7,249 nt of DNA, from positions 1-7,249 of the forward strand of contig DLAA01000110.1 of assembly GCA_002493835.1 (NCBI GenBank), written 5' to 3'. This document shows, piece by piece, positions 1 through 4,975 of this stretch (positions are counted from its first letter, which is position 1; the number at the start of each line of letters is the position of its first letter). This stretch comes from Lachnospiraceae bacterium UBA7060. GTDB lineage: Bacteria > Bacillota > Clostridia > Lachnospirales > Lachnospiraceae. Made by a program: the position numbers and the translations under genes. The notes below the pieces were generated by a model. That model did no database searches. It had not been told where the DNA came from and saw nothing but the letters and a program-made list of their open reading frames with translations.

Positions 1-78
1 TGATGCAGGATGCAGCACTTACATACTGATTATGAACGGGGCTTGTCCCGCTGTTTGTCAAGGTGCTGGGGTCATGCG

Positions 79-411
79 TCAGGGAGCAAACTGGATCAGG
101 ATGCTGTTGAGCGTGTCGAGGTCATCACCCGCAAGCTGTTCCCTGAGTTTTCTGAGAAGCTCCATTTGTGGGTGGGTAAGCGTTTTTCGGACTGTGCTTC
201 GATAGCCGAGCACAAACCAATCAGCCACTTTGACACACCCATGACGGCCTCCATGGACAGTTTCAACAGGGTAGGAGCACATGAGGACCGCAACATCACG
301 GCGAATTGTCATCTTAGAGACATTAAACTCGCGGGCCAGATTGTCATATGTATCGTGCCGTCTACGGCTCAATATCTCTAACAATTCCTGACGTCGTTCA
401 GTTGGGGTCAT
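79..411 (-). CDS. Short DeoR-type helix-turn-helix transcriptional regulator
   Basis: Predicted cytoplasmic DNA-binding protein of 110 residues. The N-terminal half (about residues 5-62) reads as a DeoR-type winged HTH: RRQELLEIL, then LAREFNVSKMTIRRDV with the recognition helix at about 31-43, then a YPVETVHGG wing. The C-terminal half has the pattern LTHPQMELLRKL...LNSILIQF. The sugar-phosphate sensor domain of full-length DeoR proteins (about 250 residues) is absent, so the effector is unknown. The frame extends to a GTG at 418-420, but I prefer the ATG at 409-411. The purine-rich GGAAGGGGG sits about 8 bases before the ATG and runs directly into the GTG. The start lies inside the upstream 42-codon frame, which suggests translational coupling. 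I know this short form from accessory and mobile regions of Clostridia (family knowledge); its role here is inference. Confidence 0.85.
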   Translation of the reverse strand: MTPTERRQELLEILSRRRHDTYDNLAREFNVSKMTIRRDVAVLMCSYPVETVHGGRHGCVKVADWFVLGYRSTVRKTLTHPQMELLRKLREQLAGDDLDTLNSILIQFAP

Positions 412-526
412 GTGTTCCACCCCCTTCCGTTGCTCTCTGAGGGTGATAATAAACCTTCGTGTGTTCGCCTGAAGAACACTCGAAAAAAGTTTTTGTGATA
501 TTTTTCCGTTTATAGTGGCGATTCAT
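398..526 (-). CDS. Small 42-residue ORF overlapping the regulator start
   Basis: This frame begins at an ATG (524-526) preceded by TCGGAGG with 7 bases of spacing, the best ribosome binding site in this part of the window. It encodes 42 residues, starting MNRHYKRKNITKTFFECSS and ending THDPN, with a basic N-terminus and one cysteine. It has no membrane segment or signal peptide, and I recognise no family. Its stop (398-400) lies 14 bases inside the downstream HTH gene, whose Shine-Dalgarno is formed by the EGGG codons of this frame. It could be a genuine small protein made with the regulator, or a leader ORF whose translation opens the regulator's start. The frame also stays open upstream to 850 by chance, but the GGAGG-ATG pair marks this start. 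Confidence 0.6.
   Translation of the reverse strand: MNRHYKRKNITKTFFECSSGEHTKVYYHPQRATEGGGTHDPN
461..479. repeat. Short inverted repeat GTGTTC-N7-GAACAC
   Basis: Two perfect 6-base arms (461-466 and 474-479) are separated by 7 bases, inside the small ORF and about 50 bases upstream of the regulator start. The symmetry and position would suit an autoregulatory operator or a weak RNA hairpin. Arms this short can arise by chance, so this is only a candidate. Confidence 0.25.
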
Positions 527-688
527 TGCAATACCTCCGAAAATCTGAAAGTGAATAAGATCAGCTCCAGATTTCCGGGGCGGGGCACGGGCAGAATACC
601 ATTTCCCGACAGAAATATAAAAAAATTCGCCTGATTTACCGGATTCGGACAGGAAGCAGCGTTTTTTGCAAAACCAGCCACTTTTATG

Positions 689-746
689 CGACAGCTTTCT
701 ACAAAATCCTCTATCAAACGATGGGGAATTTTGTAGGAAGCTGTCG
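689..746. repeat. Long near-perfect inverted repeat (19-bp arms)
   Basis: The arms 689-707 (CGACAGCTTTCTACAAAAT) and 728-746 are complementary at 18 of 19 positions around a 20-base loop. No U-tract follows on either strand, so it is not a standard intrinsic terminator. It lies just beyond the terminator at 751-791, between the end of the envelope operon and the small ORF. Its length and lack of coding potential suggest a dispersed palindromic repeat or small non-autonomous element. It could instead be a structured leader of the regulator mRNA or an RNA-processing site. Confidence 0.7.
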
Positions 747-750
747 ATTG

Positions 751-791
751 AAAAAAGAGGCGCAAGCAACCGCATGGCCGCTTGCGCCTCT
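751..791 (-). terminator. Intrinsic terminator of the structured intergenic element
   Basis: On the minus strand, arms AGAGGCGCAAGC and GCTTGCGCCTCT (780-791 and 756-767; 12 bp, perfect) enclose a 12-base loop and are followed directly by a run of T (751-756). This is a textbook rho-independent terminator for leftward transcription. It lies about 110 bases beyond the operon terminator at 895-937, so it either backs that terminator up or ends a separate short transcript that starts in between. Confidence 0.8.
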
Positions 792-858
792 CTGAAAATA
801 AGTATGGGTGGTCCCTGGTTACACCACCATTTTGCGGCCTTAGTCCGCATGGTAAAGC
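751..858 (-). ncRNA. Candidate small structured RNA between two terminators
   Basis: The stretch between the two leftward terminators lacks a convincing gene but can fold. A GCGG/CCGC hairpin lies at about 835-850, and a GGTGGT/ACCACC hairpin with a 10-base loop at about 807-829, before the strong terminator stem. AGAGAGGC and CCATGCGG each occur twice in the element in the same order, once at the proposed 5' end and once in the terminator region. The first AGAGGC could pair with the GCCTCT arm and compete with the terminator, though only over 6 bp. A short open frame starts at the ATG ending at 850 but runs through the terminator. I do not match this to any known riboswitch or RNA family, so it could be a small RNA, an attenuated leader or part of a dispersed repeat. 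Confidence 0.35.
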
Positions 859-864
859 CTCTCT

Positions 865-894
865 ATAATGTTTCCCTCCCGCCGCACGGCTCAA
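865..894 (-). promoter_or_regulatory. Possible weak promoter for the structured element
   Basis: On the minus strand, TTGAGC (889-894) and CATTAT (865-870) are separated by 18 bases. Each matches the housekeeping sigma consensus at 4 of 6 positions. Transcription would start near 858, just after the upstream operon terminator. The reverse complement of the -10 region contains a perfect TATAAT on the plus strand, but no matching -35 or gene supports that direction. Confidence 0.3.
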
Positions 895-937
895 TAAAAA
901 AATAAGGCGTCAAGGGATAGCTCCCTTGACGCCTTAT
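895..937 (-). terminator. Intrinsic terminator at the end of the envelope operon
   Basis: A perfect 16-bp stem (902-917 with 922-937; arm ATAAGGCGTCAAGGGA) closes on a 4-base loop. On the minus strand it is followed by a T run (895-901). It begins about 40 bases after the stop codon of the SLH-PASTA gene and is a strong rho-independent terminator for leftward transcription. On the plus strand the stem has no U-tract after it, so it is not bidirectional. Confidence 0.92.
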
Positions 938-976
938 CAGAATGAAACCTAACGATACAAAAACGAATTGGAGATT

Positions 977-2350
977 TTAGTTGCCTATTATATAATTTTT
1001 GAGGATTTCCGCTACTTCTACACGAGTTATATTTTTGTGCGCATTTAATGTACCATTGGTAAAACGGAGAAACCCTTCCCCAGCAGCCCAATCCACAGCA
1101 CTTGAAGCGTATTGGCTGATTTCTTCCTGATCGGTAAATGCGATATACGAAAAACGGTTATCAGGTGACCCAGCATACCTCCATAGAATGGTAATAAATT
1201 GTTCCATTGTAATAAGAGTACTTGGCTGGAATGTATTATCATCGTAGCCTTCAATGAGACCGACATCAGCTGCCCAGTTCACGGCAGTAGCGTACCACGC
1301 TGTATATGGCACATCAATAAAGCTATAGTTAGTTGTGGCCGATGGACACCCCTCCAGTATGAAAAAGAGCGCAGCCGCTTCAGCGCGGGTTAAAGTGCCA
1401 TCAGGCATAAATCTATCGTCATAACCGCTCATCAATTCGCCAGAAATAACGAAGTCGACGGCTTCATGATACCATTCATCTGGGTCCAAATCTGAGAAGC
1501 TGCGAGTAGGGCATCCCAAACCATAATCGCACACAGCTTCGGGCACAACAGGTTCTGGAGGTATCGTCGGATCAAATTCGGGTTCGGCCTTGTTCAGATA
1601 CACAGTTACGTCACAGCCTGGCATGACAAAGGTAAAAATTCCCCAATCCTCACGCTCATACGGCAATTCATTGCCGTTCCTGTCAATAAGGGTCAAGTCA
1701 AATCCATAGTTGAGTGCTTCGCTGTGAATATGAAGTTCCACTTCATCGCCAGAGTAAGCACAAGAGGGACTTATGCTGGTATCACTAAATTCCGGGTCTG
1801 CGTCAAGAACAATGCTAGACAATACCAACGGTGTATCTTCTGGATTTCTGCCTTGGGTATCCGATTTCTCTGGCTGTGTTTCTGCTGGCACTAAAAACAG
1901 CTTGACTTTTGTTTTTGTGAGCGCAGTTTCGCCACCAGAAGGCACCTGTTTTTCCACTACATAGTTGCTCCAATTCTCCGACTCTCCTTCGCAGACCACC
2001 TTTTCCAAGAAGTCAGCCTTTTGAAGGTACTCCACGGCATCCACATACAGCATTCCTTCTATGGAAGGCACTTCCTCTGGGATCATACCCCTAAAAATAA
2101 AAATCTGCTTTATGATAAATAGCGAAAGAAGGAGCATCACAATTAGTATGCAGCTTATGAAAACTCCGCTTACCCGCTTCTTCGTTTGTTTGCGGCCCTC
2201 CCGAGAACTGGTTTCTTTTCTCAAAGGAAAAAACTTCATGATAAATGGCAAAATGATTGCACAAAGAGCCGAAAAATCACCGAATTGCATTGATATTTTA
2301 TATAAATTTAGCACCAGTCTCCACACACCTCCGTTCCGTTTCTCATTCAC
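977..2350 (-). CDS. Membrane protein with PASTA-like domain and three SLH repeats
   Basis: Predicted envelope protein of up to 457 residues. In order: two membrane helices (about 24-41 and 60-86) with a basic loop between them, a PASTA-like domain (about 93-154, VPSIEGMLYVDAVEYL through VPSGGETALTKTKVKLFL), a beta-rich segment with the FVMPGCDVTVYL pattern (about 178-255), and three C-terminal SLH repeats (about 283-334, 342-394, 402-454; FSDLDPDEWYHEAV, FIDVPYTAWYATAV, FTDQEEISQYASSAV). SLH repeats bind secondary wall polymers and PASTA domains bind peptidoglycan, so the protein probably tethers membrane to wall. The start is uncertain. The GTG at 2350 lacks a ribosome binding site, whereas GTG at 2312-2314 has GGAGGTG 11 bases upstream and leaves both helices intact. 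It is the last gene of the operon and lies just downstream of the sortase relic. Confidence 0.88.
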   Translation of the reverse strand: MNEKRNGGVWRLVLNLYKISMQFGDFSALCAIILPFIMKFFPLRKETSSREGRKQTKKRVSGVFISCILIVMLLLSLFIIKQIFIFRGMIPEEVPSIEGMLYVDAVEYLQKADFLEKVVCEGESENWSNYVVEKQVPSGGETALTKTKVKLFLVPAETQPEKSDTQGRNPEDTPLVLSSIVLDADPEFSDTSISPSCAYSGDEVELHIHSEALNYGFDLTLIDRNGNELPYEREDWGIFTFVMPGCDVTVYLNKAEPEFDPTIPPEPVVPEAVCDYGLGCPTRSFSDLDPDEWYHEAVDFVISGELMSGYDDRFMPDGTLTRAEAAALFFILEGCPSATTNYSFIDVPYTAWYATAVNWAADVGLIEGYDDNTFQPSTLITMEQFITILWRYAGSPDNRFSYIAFTDQEEISQYASSAVDWAAGEGFLRFTNGTLNAHKNITRVEVAEILKNYIIGN

Positions 2351-2367
2351 CCAAGCATAAAGATACT

Positions 2368-2570
2368 TTATTTCTCTGCCAACTCTCTGCGGTACTCCTG
2401 TGCCAGCATCCCGTGAACCACCCGGGATTGCTAGTGCAGATGGAAAGGCTTAAAATGCAGTCACTGGCCTTTAGAATCAGGCTGGTGTCGATCAAAGAGG
2501 TTTCAACGCAGTATTGGAGAAATTCTTCCCGTATCTGTTGCTTCTCGCATTCGAACTTGACCGTCTGCAA
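2368..2570 (-). pseudogene. Decayed 3' fragment of a class B-type sortase gene
   Basis: The translation reads EEFLQYCVETSLIDTSL and then SLSICTSN, closely matching EKFLQYCIENSVIDTGL and TLSTCTGN of the intact sortase at 4133-4969. After CTSN the frame shifts. The next frame reads VVHGMLAQEYRRELAEK and stops at TAA (2368-2370), matching VVHGVLAQEYSRELKEE of the intact copy. Nucleotide comparison with 4181-4225 places a small deletion (about 16-17 bases) after CCGTGAACCACCC, near 2420; it removes the segment around the catalytic arginine. The catalytic cysteine codon survives. The N-terminal two-thirds, including the membrane anchor and catalytic histidine, is gone, so this is a relic. Its presence suggests that a sortase-plus-PASTA-protein unit was once duplicated. 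Confidence 0.85.
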
Positions 2571-2596
2571 ATCAACTTAAATCTACACTTTCACTC

Positions 2597-3445
2597 TTAA
2601 TCAATAACAAACTCTATTGTATCACTGACCATCTGTCCGCTAATGTCCTGATATAGTTCATATGTATATCTCCCGGCAGAGAAGTCTTTTGGAAACTCCA
2701 CAGCGAATTTTCCATCTGGATATGACCAAAAGCTAGGCCAATTCCCTTCGTGACCAATTTCAATTCCATTTTCATCATAGATTTTACCGCCATGATACCA
2801 ATTGGCACGTTCCTCGTCTGTCAGTGGCCTGGAATATGAAAATGTACCGGAAAGACCTCTTTCAAAATCTATCAATATGGTTGCATTTGGATTTTGCGGA
2901 TCGGGGTATTCATAATGATAACTGTCAGTTTTTTCAACAAAATCAATAGAAAGCAAAAGACGTTCCCCATTTGAGGGCACACTTGGCAGATCTGGCATAT
3001 TCGGTTTAGAGTTGCCGCTCGTCCCAACCCGGAGGATAATATTAGACCCAACTTGTACTGCGGTGTTTCCAGCCGGTTCTTGTTGCAAGACAATCTGTTC
3101 TGCCGAAATCACTTGACCATCTATGCTCACTGGGCGCTCAACCAATCCAAAAACCCGAATTATTGTTTGGGCACTGCCATATGGAAGCTGCTCTACATTG
3201 GGGACATTAACAAACTGAAATTCCTGGTCATAGACGATGGCGTGATAATTCCACAGCAGTAAGATGGAACCTATAGAAATCACAGTGCAAAAAATGATAA
3301 CAGGAATTTTAACCGTATCCGTTTTCTTTTTACCCAGAAGGCTGATGATGATCCCCAAAATGGCGAGAACCACACCTACGATACCCATGATAAGGCTGGT
3401 TTCCTGTGCCAAGGTATAACGTTCAAGCAAATTGAATTGTTCCAT
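2597..3445 (-). CDS. Two-helix membrane protein with PASTA-like domain
   Basis: Protein of 282 residues of unrecognised specific family. Two membrane helices (about 17-38 and 47-65) flank a short basic KKKTDTVK loop, which predicts both termini outside. A PASTA-like module follows (about 78-142: VPNVEQLPYGSAQTII, then LQQEPAGNTAVQVGSNIILRVG), then a proline-rich linker and a beta-rich C-terminal domain (about 160-282, aromatic-rich, NWPSFWSYPDGKFAVEF). The start is clear: ATG with GGGAGG 7 bases upstream. The helix-loop-helix-PASTA layout matches the N-terminal part of the SLH protein downstream, but here the SLH repeats are replaced by another domain. Peptidoglycan binding outside the membrane is inferred from PASTA family knowledge. 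It sits 29 bases after the small paralogue gene at 3475-3753 and before the sortase relic. Confidence 0.82.
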   Translation of the reverse strand: MEQFNLLERYTLAQETSLIMGIVGVVLAILGIIISLLGKKKTDTVKIPVIIFCTVISIGSILLLWNYHAIVYDQEFQFVNVPNVEQLPYGSAQTIIRVFGLVERPVSIDGQVISAEQIVLQQEPAGNTAVQVGSNIILRVGTSGNSKPNMPDLPSVPSNGERLLLSIDFVEKTDSYHYEYPDPQNPNATILIDFERGLSGTFSYSRPLTDEERANWYHGGKIYDENGIEIGHEGNWPSFWSYPDGKFAVEFPKDFSAGRYTYELYQDISGQMVSDTIEFVID

Positions 3446-3474
3446 TTTATATCCTCCCGCCGGGAAGTATTGGT

Positions 3475-3753
3475 CTATGAATTCTTCTGCCCAAACTTTC
3501 TTCTTATCATTTCCTCGACTTCCTTTGGCTCATATCGGGATAAATCAAACATCGCATACATCCACCCTTGATTTTCCACTTCCGCAGAGATAATCATGGT
3601 CGACGAGACCTCGCATCCGGCCTCAAGCAAGGCCCGAATGAGCGACTGCCCCTCATTTTCTAATGTACCGGGCGAAATACCAAAATCATCTTCGTAAATA
3701 ATGCCCTGCGTATTCCACTGATACACAAGTTTGGCAAAATAATCGTTAAACAT
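3475..3753 (-). CDS. Small protein of unknown family, tandem paralogue B
   Basis: Protein of 92 residues with no signal peptide or membrane helix, probably cytoplasmic. It is clearly homologous to its upstream neighbour at 3783-4115. Shared blocks are QWNxxGIIYExDF, LxEAGCEVSS, NxGWMYxxFDxSRY and a C-terminal EVxxxIxxKF. This copy lacks the N-terminal extension (about 15 residues) and the SDGSVDVDYVGP insertion of the other. The ATG at 3751-3753 follows GAAAGGATATTTGAAAA, and the same leader with few changes precedes the other copy, so the duplication included the translation signal. I recognise no domain. Possible roles are an accessory factor of the sortase system or a small partner-binding protein, but nothing in the sequence decides this. 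Confidence 0.78.
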   Translation of the reverse strand: MFNDYFAKLVYQWNTQGIIYEDDFGISPGTLENEGQSLIRALLEAGCEVSSTMIISAEVENQGWMYAMFDLSRYEPKEVEEMIRRKFGQKNS

Positions 3754-3779
3754 TTTTCAAATATCCTTTCTATTTTTGT
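3754..3779 (-). repeat. Duplicated ribosome-binding leader, copy B
   Basis: The bases upstream of the paralogue B start (AATAGAAAGGATATTTGAAAA before the ATG) closely match those at 4116-4138 upstream of paralogue A. Both contain ATAGAAAGGATA. In copy A the TAG within this motif is the stop codon of the sortase gene, so copy B appears to carry a remnant of the old gene junction. Confidence 0.6.
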
Positions 3780-3782
3780 GAA

Positions 3783-4115
3783 TCAGATTTTCCCCTTAAA
3801 ATGCTTATTTATCAGTTTGCTAACCTCCATCGAGTTATATCGGCTGCTATCGAACAGCCCGTACATCCATCCCGCATTGGGAACTTCTGGGCCGACGTAA
3901 TCTACGTCAACGCTGCCATCCGATGAAACCTCGCACCCGGCTTCCTGTAAAATTTGTTGAACCGCTTTCCTATATTCCTTATTCTCTATCATGACGGACG
4001 AAAAATGAAAGTCGCCTTCATAAATGATGCCTTTCTCATTCCATTGACGCACAAATTTATCCATTTGGCTCCCAATCAGTGCTTTGATGTGGTCATAAGG
4101 CGATTGCATACACAT
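3783..4115 (-). CDS. Small protein of unknown family, tandem paralogue A
   Basis: Protein of 110 residues, with no membrane helix or signal peptide. It aligns over its whole core with the 92-residue product of the next gene. Conserved features are QWNEKGIIYEGDF, LQEAGCEVSS, NAGWMYGLFDSSRY and a terminal helix ending HFKGKI. The conserved tryptophans, the single conserved cysteine and the GWMY/SRY motifs would be the first residues to test. Its ATG lies 17 bases after the TAG of the sortase gene, with AAAGGA about 11 bases upstream, so it is surely cotranscribed with the sortase. A second ATG (codon 3) is possible. I do not recognise the family. Function is unknown, and association with the sortase rests on gene order only. 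Confidence 0.8.
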   Translation of the reverse strand: MCMQSPYDHIKALIGSQMDKFVRQWNEKGIIYEGDFHFSSVMIENKEYRKAVQQILQEAGCEVSSDGSVDVDYVGPEVPNAGWMYGLFDSSRYNSMEVSKLINKHFKGKI

Positions 4116-4132
4116 TTTGTAAAGTATCCTTT

Positions 4133-4969
4133 CTATTCTTCTTTAAGTTCCCTGCTGTATTCCTGTGCCAGTACCCCGTGAACCACCCAGCGATTGGCGT
4201 GGCCGTTGCCGGTACAGGTGGAGAGGGTCAAAATACGGTCATCGGCCTCCGGGGTCAGGCCGGTGTCGATCACAGAATTTTCAATGCAGTATTGGAGAAA
4301 TTTTTCCTCTGAATGGGTTTCCTCTATATCCAGCCGAAAGACGATCCCCTTCACGCTGGCCTCCTGGGCGGAAAAAATATCATAGCGGTATATCGTATCA
4401 TCCAAAACAATATACACATTAGGATGTTCTTGCCAATAGTCCAGCTTTTTGTAGTATTTTATGGTGCCAAACATGGTGTCGTTGCGCATACGGTGGGCGT
4501 AGGCAATGGTATGAAAGCCAGTCAGGTCGCGGTTGCTGGTAGCTTCCAGAAACACCGAACCACCAACAACAGATTCTCTTTTCCAACTGTGGGATAAGTA
4601 ATATTGGTTGTTCTCCCCCTGCATGAGCGGATAGGACAGCGTTGTGCCCGGTATGGCGATCCAGCCCACTACATCCTCATTGACGGCCCGCAGAGCCTCC
4701 AAATCAATGTTAGCAAGGTCTAGGGCGTCCTCCGGCAGCGGTTCCGGCGGGAGTTCTGGTTCCTCTGGCTCTGCGGGGGAAACCGGCAGGGGAGAGGTTG
4801 ACTGCCGGGGCGCTTCACTATTCTGCAAGCCAGTGATTTGAGCGGCTTCATCGCTGTCTGCGACGATTTTTTGGTACTGAATCTGTTGGCGGACCATCAT
4901 AGCCGCGCTGATGAGGAATATTGCCGTCAAAAGGATTATCAAGAATACCCGTTTTTGTTTCTTTATCAC
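4133..4969 (-). CDS. srtB: Class B-type sortase, membrane-anchored transpeptidase
   Basis: Sortase of 278 residues. It has a basic N-terminus, one membrane helix (about 8-26), a proline/glutamate-rich linker (about 55-80) and an extracytoplasmic catalytic domain. The domain begins VNEDVVGWIAIPGTTLSYPLMQ and continues NNQYYLSHSW, typical of class B-type enzymes. The catalytic set is visible: His159 in YAHRMRNDTMFG, Cys252 in TLSTCTG and Arg260 in NRWVVHG. Sortases cleave a sorting signal between Thr and Gly and link the protein to a wall amine. The natural local substrate candidate is the VPKTG protein at the right edge. The start is GTG (4967-4969), 6 bases after the stop of the preceding gene, with only a weak site (ATGGG), so translation is probably coupled. 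A relic of a second sortase lies at 2368-2570. Confidence 0.93.
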   Translation of the reverse strand: MIKKQKRVFLIILLTAIFLISAAMMVRQQIQYQKIVADSDEAAQITGLQNSEAPRQSTSPLPVSPAEPEEPELPPEPLPEDALDLANIDLEALRAVNEDVVGWIAIPGTTLSYPLMQGENNQYYLSHSWKRESVVGGSVFLEATSNRDLTGFHTIAYAHRMRNDTMFGTIKYYKKLDYWQEHPNVYIVLDDTIYRYDIFSAQEASVKGIVFRLDIEETHSEEKFLQYCIENSVIDTGLTPEADDRILTLSTCTGNGHANRWVVHGVLAQEYSRELKEE

Positions 4970-4975
4970 AGCAAT

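Noticed and set aside
1..78. Terminator of the regulator gene
   Set aside because: A 6-bp stem (AGCGGG/CCCGTT on the minus strand) is present, but no T-run follows it, so I do not call a terminator.
10..381. 123-codon plus-strand open frame
   Set aside because: It is antisense to the DeoR-type regulator, which has a clear HTH and a suitable ribosome binding site.
398..850. 150-codon minus-strand open frame starting MRTKAAKWWC
   Set aside because: It runs through a strong intrinsic terminator and the long palindrome, so it is unlikely to be translated as one protein. Only its last 42 codons have a good start. The WW near its start recalled a tryptophan leader peptide, but no stop follows and no trp gene is present.
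792..860. Known riboswitch or T-box
   Set aside because: The stretch was compared from memory with T-box, c-di-GMP, TPP, FMN, preQ1, ZTP and THF consensus cores. The key conserved segments are missing, so only an unclassified structured element is claimed.
864..869. Perfect TATAAT on the plus strand
   Set aside because: At 17-base spacing the -35 position reads TAGTCC, a poor match, and no plus-strand gene follows.
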